Shown piece after piece: positions 8,837 through 16,296 of a stretch of 64,000 nucleotides of DNA. Source of the DNA: Chloroflexi bacterium OHK40 (lineage in GTDB: Bacteria; Chloroflexota; Chloroflexia; Chloroflexales; Chloroflexaceae); assembly GCA_004367505.1 (NCBI GenBank), contig SFCB01000035.1, forward strand, positions 1 through 64,000, written 5' to 3'. Made by a program: the position numbers and the translations under genes. The notes under the pieces are model-generated. The model saw only the letters and a program-made list of their open reading frames with translations, was not told the DNA's origin and did not search any database. Each line of letters begins with the position of its first letter. Position 1 is the stretch's first letter.

Positions 8837-9994
8837 ATGAGCACCACCTACCATACGATCGTTCTGGGTCTCGGCGCGATGGGCAGCGCCACGGCCTACC
8901 ACCTGGCGCGCAGGGGCCGGCGGGTGCTGGGTCTCGAGCGCTTCACGCCCGCCCACAAGCTGGGGTCAAGCCACGGCGAGTCGCGGATCATCCGGCTGGC
9001 CTACTACGAGGCCCCGGCCTACGTGCCGCTGCTCCGCCGGGCCTATGAGCTCTGGCAGGAGCTGCACCGCGAGGCGGCCGAGCCGATCATCCGCATCACC
9101 GGTGGCCTCATGATCGGCGAGGGCGAGGCCGTGCGCATCGTACGCGGCGCCACCCGGAGCGCTGAGGAGCATGGCCTGCCCCATACCCTCCTCGACGCCG
9201 CCGAGATCCGCCGGCGCTTCCCCCAGTTTCAGGTACCCGACGGGGGCGTCGGGCTCTATGAGGAGATCGGCGGGATTGTCTTTCCCGAGGCCGCCATCCG
9301 CGCCCATCTACGGGGCGCCGAAGCTGCGGGCGCAACCCTGCGCTTCGAGGAGCCGGTCACTGCCTGGGAGGCCGCCCCCTCCGGCGACCGGGTGCGCGTG
9401 ACGACGCCAGCGGGCAGCTATGAGGCCGAACGCCTGGTGGTGGCCGCCGGGGCCTACGCGCCCGCGCTCCTCGCCAACGCCGGCCTGCCGCTCACCGTGC
9501 AGCGCAATGTACTCTACTGGTTCGCGATCGTCCACAACCGGGAGCGCTTCAGCCCGGAACGCTGCCCGATTTTCATCTGGGAGCTTCCCGATCGCCGCTC
9601 GACCTACGGCTTCCCCGAGCTGGCTGGCGGCACACCGGGGGTGAAGATCGCCTTCCACAACTATGGCCCCCTCGTCACCCCCGCGACGATCGACCGACAC
9701 GTCCACGACGACGAGGTTGCCGACATCCGCGCCTTCACCGCCGAACGCATGCCCGACCTCGCCGGGGGGGCACTCCTCGCCACCGCTACCTGTATGTACA
9801 CGCTCACCCCCGACCAGCACTTCCTCCTCGATGCCCACCCGCACCACCCGCAGGTGCTGATCTGCTCGCCCTGCTCGGGCCACGGCTTCAAGATGGCCAG
9901 CGCTATTGGTGAAGTCATGGCCGATCTCGCCGAGCATGGTCACTCGCGCCATCCGATCGGGCCCTTCGCCATTGGCCGGTTGCTGGAGCGCTGA
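8837..9994 (+). CDS. N-methyl amino acid oxidase (MSOX/SolA family)
   Basis: 385 residues, second flavoprotein of the sarcosine/N-methyltryptophan oxidase family. FAD motif VLGLGAMGS, then the family block GSSHGESRIIRLAYYE (about 43-58). Cys319 in TCMYTLTPD is the likely covalent flavin site and Lys270 (PGVKIAFH) the oxygen-activating lysine. It starts 28 bases after its neighbour, with AAAGGA upstream, the same ribosome-site type as the mttB-like gene, so the three are probably co-transcribed. The two oxidases share the fold but differ clearly in sequence, so different substrates or successive demethylations are likely. Confidence 0.9.
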   Translation: MSTTYHTIVLGLGAMGSATAYHLARRGRRVLGLERFTPAHKLGSSHGESRIIRLAYYEAPAYVPLLRRAYELWQELHREAAEPIIRITGGLMIGEGEAVRIVRGATRSAEEHGLPHTLLDAAEIRRRFPQFQVPDGGVGLYEEIGGIVFPEAAIRAHLRGAEAAGATLRFEEPVTAWEAAPSGDRVRVTTPAGSYEAERLVVAAGAYAPALLANAGLPLTVQRNVLYWFAIVHNRERFSPERCPIFIWELPDRRSTYGFPELAGGTPGVKIAFHNYGPLVTPATIDRHVHDDEVADIRAFTAERMPDLAGGALLATATCMYTLTPDQHFLLDAHPHHPQVLICSPCSGHGFKMASAIGEVMADLAEHGHSRHPIGPFAIGRLLER

Positions 9995-10314
9995 TGGGCA
10001 CGAGCCGGTGGCCACTCTGCGCCCGCCGTCGATTGTGGCGTTGCGCGCCCCCATGCACGGTACACGGGTCTCGACCATCACGTGGCCGGCAACCCTCCTG
10101 GGAGAGCTATGCGCCCCTTAGCAGGCGTGAAGCAAGCGCCAGGGCAGGCCAGTGCATAGAGGGCTTTATATGGATCGTCCTAAAGGCGTCAAAAATACGT
10201 CGAATTCTCCCCCTATTGAGCTATGTTCAACTGCGACGTGATCAGCTATGATGTAGAAGGGTGGATTACTCGCTCTTCCAGTCCAGGTATCAGAGTGTTG
10301 ACAAGGAGGTATCT
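9995..10314. other. Gap upstream of orphan antitoxin
   Basis: 320 bases without a convincing gene. The last 120 bases are more AT-rich (around 10185-10250) and contain TATGAT, a possible -10 element, with a weak TTCAAC 15 bases before it. This probably holds the promoter of the antitoxin-like gene. Nothing else supported. Confidence 0.35.
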
Positions 10315-10560
10315 GTGGAGCTCCCCGATCTGCGGAAGTACACGCTGGACGTCGACCTGCAGCAGGGCGTCGTGCCGATCTCGAAGGCGGCTTCCTCCCT
10401 GGCCGCGCTGATCAAGCGAACGCGGGCCAATCATCAGCCGATCATTGTGACCCAGAAGGGCTATCCCACCGGGGTGATCCTCGATGTGGAGCTGTACACC
10501 GCCCTGCGCGAGCTGGCGGAACACCACCTCGCCCAGGAATCGGCGGCGGTTGAGGAGTAG
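10315..10560 (+). CDS. Phd/YefM-type antitoxin-like protein (orphan)
   Basis: 81 residues resembling prevent-host-death antitoxins: an N-terminal beta/helix DNA-binding part with PISKAASSLAALIKRTRANHQPIIVTQKGYPTG, the typical core, then a helical C-terminus ending in Glu-rich residues. GTG 10315 is preferred to the upstream GTG at 10261 because AAGGAGGT lies five bases before it. The usual toxin partner (Doc, YoeB or PIN) is absent: the next gene is a GNAT on the other strand. It may be a solitary regulator or a relic of a lost toxin-antitoxin pair. Confidence 0.72.
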   Translation: MELPDLRKYTLDVDLQQGVVPISKAASSLAALIKRTRANHQPIIVTQKGYPTGVILDVELYTALRELAEHHLAQESAAVEE

Positions 10561-10585
10561 CTCCACCAGCCGATCACAGGCCAGC

Positions 10586-10624
10586 GCCACCGGGGCCAGG
10601 GGCGTGTCCCCTGGCCCCGGTGGC
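10586..10624 (+). terminator. Strong terminator-like hairpin
   Basis: Perfect 17-bp inverted repeat with a 5-nt loop (cgtgt), starting 25 bases after the antitoxin stop. The stem begins GCCACCGGGGCC. No T tract follows, as is common in this GC-rich window. It lies between convergent genes. Confidence 0.7.
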
Positions 10625-10812
10625 ATGTGTACAGGCGTTCCGTGATAGCGAAACACGGGCCGCACGCCTGGCGGATGGAACATTCCTGCGCCAGCCCTAT
10701 CCCCGGGCCTGATGACTCCGGCGAGGAAGGGCGCCCCCACCTGCGCAGGGGGTTGCCCCTCGGGCACCGCAACCGTGTGGCCCGTGCCACGACGCATGAT
10801 GCCGCGCCATCC

Positions 10813-11349
10813 TTATGTGCTGGCGGCGACCAGCGCCTTGTAGTAGAAGGTCGTCGCGCAGAGCGCGCCATCGGGCATGAGGGCGAAGCCCGGGATGACC
10901 CCACAGCGCTGCCAGCCCTGGCGCGTGTAGAGTCGCTCCGCCGCCTCACTGGCCGTATCGAGCACGAGCAGCGTCTTGCCGGCGCGGAGCGCGCTCCGCT
11001 CGGCCGCAACGAGCAGCGCCTGGCCAATGCCCTGGTTGCGGGCACGGCGATGAACAAGCATCTTCGCCAGATCACCCCGGTGGGGCTGGTTCTCGGGCTG
11101 CGCCAGGATCACCTGCACGGTGCCCACGATCGCCCCGGCCTCGTCCTCGGCGATGATCAGGATCCGCTCGCCGCGCTCCAGGCTCGCGCCAACCCCCCGC
11201 CAGAATCCCTCGGCCCTGGCTCTAGTGATCGGCCACAGAAAGCTCACCGAGGCCCCGCCCTCCACACAGTCGATCAGGACCTCGCTCAGGCCTTCGAGCT
11301 CGCGCTCACCGATCCGTGTGAGCTCACGAATCCGCACCGCCCCGCTCAT
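10813..11349 (-). CDS. GNAT family N-acetyltransferase
   Basis: 178 residues. The acetyl-CoA-binding motif A is LVHRRARNQGIGQALLVAAE (R/Q-x-x-G-x-G/A), preceded by a typical beta4 block (GTVQVILAQPENQPHRGDLAKM) and followed by a C-terminal YTRQGWQRCG segment. Start ATG 11349 has AGGAGG five bases upstream; an earlier ATG in the frame has none. The start lies inside the 3' end of the XRE-cupin gene (26-base overlap), so the two are translationally coupled. Small-molecule or protein acetylation target unknown. Confidence 0.85.
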   Translation of the reverse strand: MSGAVRIRELTRIGERELEGLSEVLIDCVEGGASVSFLWPITRARAEGFWRGVGASLERGERILIIAEDEAGAIVGTVQVILAQPENQPHRGDLAKMLVHRRARNQGIGQALLVAAERSALRAGKTLLVLDTASEAAERLYTRQGWQRCGVIPGFALMPDGALCATTFYYKALVAAST

Positions 11350-11959
11350 ACAACCTCCTGGGTGTCGCTGTTCGCTCCGTCGAGATGACGACCACATACC
11401 GCGCCGGCTCGGTCGTAGGGTTGAAAAACGTCATCGTGTCGTTCAGCTCCATCGCGAAGCAGTCGTCCGCTTCCAGGCGGTAGCTGCTCGTGCCGAGCGT
11501 CACCTCGATGGCGCCACGCTGCACCCAGATCTGCTGGTGGATCGTCACCTCCCGTGGCCCCGTCTCGTACGCGACACGCGCGCCCGCCGGCAGCTCCACC
11601 TCGACGATCCGGATCGGCGAGGGGAAGCCAGGCGGCGAGATGTTGCGCCGCACATAGCCCGACTGCGGGTCGCGCCAGGGGCTGCGCTCGGCACCCCGCG
11701 AGACCGGGCTGGGGGCCGCGGTGGGGTCGTCGAAGAGCGAGGCCAGCGCGACCCCCAGGCCCGTGGCGATCTTCTCAAGCACGACGGCGGTAGGGCTGCT
11801 CTCCCCCCGCTCGATCAGCGAGAGCATCGAGCGGCTTACCTCGCAACGGGCGGCGAGCGCATCCAGGGTGAGGCCGAGCTCGGCCCGTAACGCCCGGACC
11901 CTGCTGCCGATCCGCCGGTTGATCGCCTGCCCCTCGGGGGGCGGTATCTCTTCCTGCAT
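11324..11959 (-). CDS. XRE-family regulator with C-terminal cupin
   Basis: 211 residues. An N-terminal helix-turn-helix (about 20-75: IGSRVRALRAELGLTLDALA, then VSRSMLSLIERGESSPT) is followed by a linker and a cupin barrel (about 110-200). This is the MmsR/PuuR-like architecture, in which the cupin senses a small metabolite. ATG 11959 is chosen because a palindrome and a good promoter place the transcript start just before it, which would give a nearly leaderless mRNA. It is coupled to the downstream GNAT. Likely an autorepressor that also controls the GNAT. Confidence 0.87.
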   Translation of the reverse strand: MQEEIPPPEGQAINRRIGSRVRALRAELGLTLDALAARCEVSRSMLSLIERGESSPTAVVLEKIATGLGVALASLFDDPTAAPSPVSRGAERSPWRDPQSGYVRRNISPPGFPSPIRIVEVELPAGARVAYETGPREVTIHQQIWVQRGAIEVTLGTSSYRLEADDCFAMELNDTMTFFNPTTEPARYVVVISTERTATPRRLYERGGADS

Positions 11960-11980
11960 AGTGGATCTATTGTCCACTAT
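11958..11980. promoter_or_regulatory. Operator palindrome over the XRE-cupin start
   Basis: Perfect 8-bp inverted repeat ATAGTGGA-N7-TCCACTAT that covers the -10 element and the start codon of the XRE-cupin gene. Its position would block transcription, so it is the likely autoregulatory site. Confidence 0.65.
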
Positions 11981-11997
11981 AATGGAAAGTCCGTCAA
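11969..11997 (-). promoter_or_regulatory. Sigma70-type promoter of XRE-cupin gene
   Basis: On the minus strand TTGACG (11997-11992) is separated by 17 bases from GACAAT (11974-11969). The predicted start site falls within a few bases of the ATG at 11959. Confidence 0.55.
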
Positions 11998-12338
11998 GTC
12001 CCCGGCGGCCCTCCCCGGTGCCGCAGCATGCTCCCACACCCGCGCGGGTTCAAGGGCGGATAGCTCCGGCGAGTGATTGGCGATTTCCCGCCCCTGAAAC
12101 CCGTGCGGGGCACGGCGACGATGATCAGGGGCGGCGGGCCAGGTTGCGCAGCGAGTGGCCTGGATTGGCCCTTCTTCCGCAACGCTGCCCCTGCTATAAC
12201 ACCCCCAGGCAGAACCGAGCGCGGAGCTCGAACGGGCGTCGCGCATCACAACCCCGGATGAGCGTGCACGATGCGCGCACGACCGCCGGGGCGCGAGGGG
12301 TGGCGTAGATGGAGCACTACCATGGGTCAGGAGGCACA
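11981..12338. other. Gap between divergent XRE-cupin and PanE-like genes
   Basis: About 360 bases. Beyond the XRE-cupin promoter only weak short frames are seen. AGGAGG at 12329-12334 is the ribosome site of the next gene. No repeat copy or RNA gene recognised. Confidence 0.4.
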
Positions 12339-13265
12339 ATGAAGACGACGGGCACAATCTTCATCCTCGGCGCGGGAGCGATCGGCTTCCCGCTGGCCGC
12401 GCACCTCACCAGCGCCGGGCGACAGGTCGTGGCGGTACGGACGAGCCAGGGCGATCTGCCACAGCGCACCGTCGTCGTCACCGTCGAGGCCGACGGTGAG
12501 CCGCTGCGGGTGCCCGTGGAGACGATCTCCCTCGCCGGCCTGCAACGGATCGAGGGGATCATCGTCGTCACGACCAAAGCCTACGCCAACGCCACCCTGG
12601 CGCAGGCGCTCCGGGCACGGGCGGCAACAGGGCCTCTCGTCGTAATGCAGAATGGCGTCGGGGTCGAGCGGCCCTTCCTCGACGCGCAATTCCCCGAGCT
12701 CTACCGCTGCATCCTCTACGTCACCAGCCAGGCCGTTGGCGACAGCGCCTTCGTGACCCGGCCGGTCACCGCCTCGCCGATCGGGATCGTCCGGGGCAGC
12801 GAGGCGGGACTGCTGCGCTGCGTCGAGGCCCTGACGACCGAAGCGCTGCCATTTCGGGCCGAGTCGCACATCCAGCGCGAGATCTGGAAGAAGGCGATCG
12901 TCAATGCCGTCTTCAACTCGATCTGCCCGTTGCTCGAGGTGGACAACGGAACCTTCGCGCGGGACGAGGCGAGCGCCGCCCTGGCGCGGCAGGTGGTCCG
13001 GGAGTGCGTCGCGCTCACCGAGCGGCTCGGGCTGGATCTGGGCGAGGCGGAACTGCTGGAGCAGCTCCTGGCCATCAGCCGGCGCTCAGACGGCCAGCTA
13101 ATCTCGACGCTCCAGGACCTCCGGGCCGGTCGGCCGACCGAGATCGAGTCGTTGAACCTGGAGATCGCGCGGGTAGCGGCGGCGCTGGAGCCGGCCCTCG
13201 CCGTGCCACAGGTTGAACTGCTGGGCCGGCTGGTCGCGGCAAAGGCGGCGCTGCGGCGCGGCTGA
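12339..13265 (+). CDS. 2-dehydropantoate 2-reductase family protein (PanE/ApbA-like)
   Basis: 308-residue NADP-dependent reductase of the ketopantoate reductase fold. Rossmann motif ILGAGAIGFPLAAHL at the N-terminus, a VVMQNGVGVE block near 100 (active-site Asn), and the C-terminal catalytic region with KKAIVNAVFNSICPLLEVDNG (Lys and Asn) near 180. ATG 12339 has AGGAGG five bases upstream. It stops one base from the convergent Gfo/Idh/MocA gene. In a catabolic neighbourhood without panB or panC it may reduce another 2-oxo acid rather than serve pantothenate synthesis. Confidence 0.85.
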   Translation: MKTTGTIFILGAGAIGFPLAAHLTSAGRQVVAVRTSQGDLPQRTVVVTVEADGEPLRVPVETISLAGLQRIEGIIVVTTKAYANATLAQALRARAATGPLVVMQNGVGVERPFLDAQFPELYRCILYVTSQAVGDSAFVTRPVTASPIGIVRGSEAGLLRCVEALTTEALPFRAESHIQREIWKKAIVNAVFNSICPLLEVDNGTFARDEASAALARQVVRECVALTERLGLDLGEAELLEQLLAISRRSDGQLISTLQDLRAGRPTEIESLNLEIARVAAALEPALAVPQVELLGRLVAAKAALRRG

Positions 13266-13266
13266 G

Positions 13267-14349
13267 CTACCCCTCGTCGAGGGGCAACTCGCGGCCCGCC
13301 GCAGCGGAGGCGTAGCAGGCCTCCAGCACAGCGGTGCGCTGTAGCCCCTCGGCCACACCCGGGTCGGCCGGGCCACGGCCGAGCACCGCATCCACAAAAC
13401 GGTCGATGATCCCCAGGCGCTCCTCCGCCGAGTTGAGAAACACCGCCGTATCAGCCGGCACACCGTCGAGGTCGGTGAAGAGCCGCAACGTGTTCTGGGT
13501 GGCATAGTTGTGAACGAACAACTCGGCGCCACCCTCGCTGCCATAGAGCGTTACGCCGAAATCATCGGCGGCCGAGCTGTGGGTAGCCCAACTCGCCTCC
13601 AGATGGAGCGTTGCGCCGCCCTCCAGCCGGATCATCGCCGTCGCCAGATCTTCGACATCAAAGGTAAAGCCGACATCGCCATAGGCCACCCGGCCTTCCC
13701 AGCCCTTGAGGCCGCGCGGCCCGAAGACGGCATAGGTGCTCGCACTGACTGCCCGTACCCGCGGCTCACCCAGCAGGTAGAGCGCCATGTCGAGCACGTG
13801 GACACCGAGATCCACGAGCGGCCCCCCACCCGCCTGCGCCTTGTTCACGAACCAGCTGCCGAGGCGGGGTATCCCGGAGCGACGCATCCAGAAAGCTTTG
13901 GCGTAGTAGATCTCGCCCAGGGCGCCGCTGGCGATATGGCGCTTGAGCCAGAGCACGTCCTGGCGAAAGCGGCGGTTGAAGGCGATCATCAGCACCTTGC
14001 CGCTGGCCGCCGCCGCCGCCGCCATGGCCCGGCCCTCGGCGGTGTTCCGGGCGAGGGGCTTCTCCACCAGCACGTGCTTGCCCGCCTCCAGCGCAGCAAT
14101 CGCCACCGGGGCGTGGAGGAAGTTTGGCAGGCAGACGCTCACCGCCTCGATCCGCTCGTCGGCCAGGAGCTCCTCGTAGTGGCGGTAGGTCTTCGGAACG
14201 TGAAACTCAGCGGCGGCCCGGCGGACGCGCTCATCGTCCAGGCCGGCCAGGGCTACGATCTCGACGTCGGGGTTGTGGGCGTAGCCTTTGAGGTGCATCG
14301 CGCCGATCCCGGCGCCGATCACACCCACCCGGAGACGGGGTGTCGTCAT
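13267..14349 (-). CDS. Gfo/Idh/MocA family oxidoreductase
   Basis: 360 residues. N-terminal NAD(P) Rossmann domain (VGVIGAGIGAMHLKGY) followed by the family motif EKPLARN (about 95, catalytic Lys) and the C-terminal alpha/beta substrate domain with GGGPLVDLGVHVLDMALYLLG (about 180; the conserved Asp/His pair). These enzymes oxidise or reduce sugars, inositols and their derivatives. It is the last of three minus-strand genes (FAD oxidase, GGQ hydrolase, this one). The proximity of alpha-xylosidase and sugar-acid dehydratase genes suggests a sugar substrate. Family firm, substrate unknown. Confidence 0.9.
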   Translation of the reverse strand: MTTPRLRVGVIGAGIGAMHLKGYAHNPDVEIVALAGLDDERVRRAAAEFHVPKTYRHYEELLADERIEAVSVCLPNFLHAPVAIAALEAGKHVLVEKPLARNTAEGRAMAAAAAASGKVLMIAFNRRFRQDVLWLKRHIASGALGEIYYAKAFWMRRSGIPRLGSWFVNKAQAGGGPLVDLGVHVLDMALYLLGEPRVRAVSASTYAVFGPRGLKGWEGRVAYGDVGFTFDVEDLATAMIRLEGGATLHLEASWATHSSAADDFGVTLYGSEGGAELFVHNYATQNTLRLFTDLDGVPADTAVFLNSAEERLGIIDRFVDAVLGRGPADPGVAEGLQRTAVLEACYASAAAGRELPLDEG

Positions 14350-14461
14350 TGGTGGCAACTTCTCATCAACGCGCGAATAGAGCAGCCGGGCCGTGACCCT
14401 CGCGGGCCACGATCCGCCGGCCCGCGCTATTGTACTCGAAAGCCGCCGCCCCATCGCCGCA

Positions 14462-14812
14462 CTACTCGTCTCGCACACGCCCCCGGAGCGCCCTGATGGC
14501 GGCGCGGCGGCGCTTGGCTGCCAGGCGCTCGGCCCGCGCCGCGCGGCTGGGGCGCGTCGCAATGCGCGGGGTATCAGTCTTGTTAGCCGCCGCAAGCCGC
14601 CGGGCCAGCCGCTCGAAGGCCGCATCGAGATTGGCGGCTTGCGAGCGGCGCTCAGTGGCGGTCACGACGATCCCGCTCGGGCGGTGGAGCAGCCGTACGC
14701 CAGTGGCGTTGCGGTTGCGGTGCTGGCCGCCCGGCCCGCTCGCGATGAAAAACGTCACCTCGCTCTCGCGCTCCAGCGCTGCGCGCTCGCTATCGGCGGG
14801 CTGTGCGCTCAT
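14462..14812 (-). CDS. GGQ-motif (RF-1 domain) peptidyl-tRNA hydrolase-like protein
   Basis: 116 residues consisting of a class I release-factor catalytic domain: the GGQ tripeptide appears in SGPGGQHRNRNATGVRLLH (about 27-45), followed by a basic C-terminal tail (RAARAERLAAKRRRAAI) that would enter the mRNA channel. It resembles ArfB/ICT1-type ribosome rescue factors, though the tail is short and the residues after GGQ (HRNRNATG) belong to a divergent subgroup. ATG 14812 has GGAGG seven bases upstream; longer frames do not. It sits between a FAD oxidase and a Gfo/Idh gene by position only. Confidence 0.82.
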   Translation of the reverse strand: MSAQPADSERAALERESEVTFFIASGPGGQHRNRNATGVRLLHRPSGIVVTATERRSQAANLDAAFERLARRLAAANKTDTPRIATRPSRAARAERLAAKRRRAAIRALRGRVRDE

Positions 14813-14883
14813 ATGCGCCTCCTGTTGATCCACATCGCAGCCGATACGCCAGTCTGGGCCGGGCTCCCGGGATCGGGCGCGCT

Positions 14884-16083
14884 TCAAGCGAAGACCGCGC
14901 GGAACGCCTCGACCGGGAGCGGGTCCTCCCACACGCCACGAGCGACCAGGCGCGCGCCGAGGTGGCCGATCGCATGGGATGATTTGGCGGCCGCGCCGCA
15001 GCCCCCGGTACAGACGAAGAGCCCCGGGCCGAGCTCGGCGATATAGGGGTGGCCATGAGCGGTGTAGGTATTCATGCAGGGCTTCGTGGCCCAGCGCAGC
15101 ACCTCCACTCCGGGTACGAGCCCGCGCAGCACCTCACACAACGCCGCGATCTCCACCGGGTTGCCGGGGCTCTGGAACCAGGCCCGGATGGCCGCCGACG
15201 ACTCTAGCAGGTGCGGTGTGTGGAGCGGCCCACCGATCTTGAGGTACCAGCGCCCGTCGGGGTAGCGGGCTGGCGGAGTGGTGTAGACCGACGGCAGCAC
15301 CGGGTGATCGGCCAGCGGCCAGATCAGGCTGGGCATCCCGGCGAGTGTTACCGCCTGTTCCTCCCGCAGCTCGGCGAGCACGGTCGTGTGGGCCTGGCGC
15401 TCCAACTGGAGACGCGCCCCCAGCAGCGGCTCCAGGAGATCACCCGTCGCGCCATCCGCGCTCACGAGCACCCGAGTTGCGCGTAGCATCTCGCCGCCAC
15501 GAGTGGCAACCAGGAAGCCCTCACCCTCACGATGAATGGCCGTCGCGGCATCACGCACCAGGATCGCGCCCTGGTCCACGGCAATGGCGAGCTGCCCGGC
15601 GACGAGTACCCGGGGATTGATCCAGCCCGCCCCGCCCTGCTCGTACAGGCCACCGGCGCCGGGCGGGAAGCGCAGGTAGGGGAAGCGCTCGCCCAGCGCC
15701 GCGCCCGCTAGAAGCTCAACCGGAACGCCGAGCGCGCGAGCGTGGGCCTCCGAGGCAGCCAGGAGCGGATCATCGGCCCCACGACCGAGCCGCAGGTGGC
15801 CGCCAGGATGGTGAAAAACGACCCCGCTCCGCGCGGCGAGAGCGGGATAGGCATCGATCGAGCGCCACGCGAGCGCAGCCCAGATCTGGTCGGGGTCACT
15901 CACCCGGGTGATGCGGGCGTGGTCATAGTGGCTCGCGAAAGGCCCCTCGGAGCGCATCCAATCGTCCGGCTCGGCCGGGCCAACCCCGGCGACGCGCCCG
16001 GTCTCCCCGCTCTCGCTCAGAGCGCGGAGCGCCGCCGAACCGATCATGCCCAGCCCGATCACCACCACATCGAACACTGCCAT
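14884..16083 (-). CDS. FAD-dependent amine/sarcosine oxidase family protein
   Basis: 399 residues, third flavin oxidase of the DAO/MSOX superfamily in the window. FAD motif VIGLGMIGSAAL at the N-terminus, an ARITR block near 58 that matches the SRI(I)R motif of MSOX relatives, and ATKPCMNTYT near 345, where the Cys occupies the covalent-flavin position. Strongly diverged from the two oxidases at 7.6-10 kb, so probably a different substrate. ATG 16083 is preceded by AGGAG. It heads a three-gene minus-strand run and is divergent from the alpha-xylosidase gene. Confidence 0.85.
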   Translation of the reverse strand: MAVFDVVVIGLGMIGSAALRALSESGETGRVAGVGPAEPDDWMRSEGPFASHYDHARITRVSDPDQIWAALAWRSIDAYPALAARSGVVFHHPGGHLRLGRGADDPLLAASEAHARALGVPVELLAGAALGERFPYLRFPPGAGGLYEQGGAGWINPRVLVAGQLAIAVDQGAILVRDAATAIHREGEGFLVATRGGEMLRATRVLVSADGATGDLLEPLLGARLQLERQAHTTVLAELREEQAVTLAGMPSLIWPLADHPVLPSVYTTPPARYPDGRWYLKIGGPLHTPHLLESSAAIRAWFQSPGNPVEIAALCEVLRGLVPGVEVLRWATKPCMNTYTAHGHPYIAELGPGLFVCTGGCGAAAKSSHAIGHLGARLVARGVWEDPLPVEAFRAVFA

Positions 16084-16252
16084 CTCTGCAACTCCTGCTC
16101 ACAAGCCGTCTCACCCCGCCATGCTCCTCGCAGTGCGCGGTGGCAGCACCCGTCGCAATCGGCCCCACCCGTCGGCATCGGCCCGGCCGCAGCGTAGACC
16201 GCAGCGCGCTGCGGCTCTACGTCCCCTGGCCCCACCTAACGGTGCACGGCAA

Positions 16253-16262
16253 CTGGTACAAT
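16253..16262 (+). promoter_or_regulatory. Extended -10 promoter of alpha-xylosidase gene
   Basis: TGGTACAAT (TG-n-TACAAT) about 35 bases before the start codon; no good -35 is present. The same extended -10 pattern recurs elsewhere in the window. Confidence 0.45.
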
Positions 16263-16296
16263 GGCGCCGCGCTTCAGGGTGCTCAGGAGGCAACTG

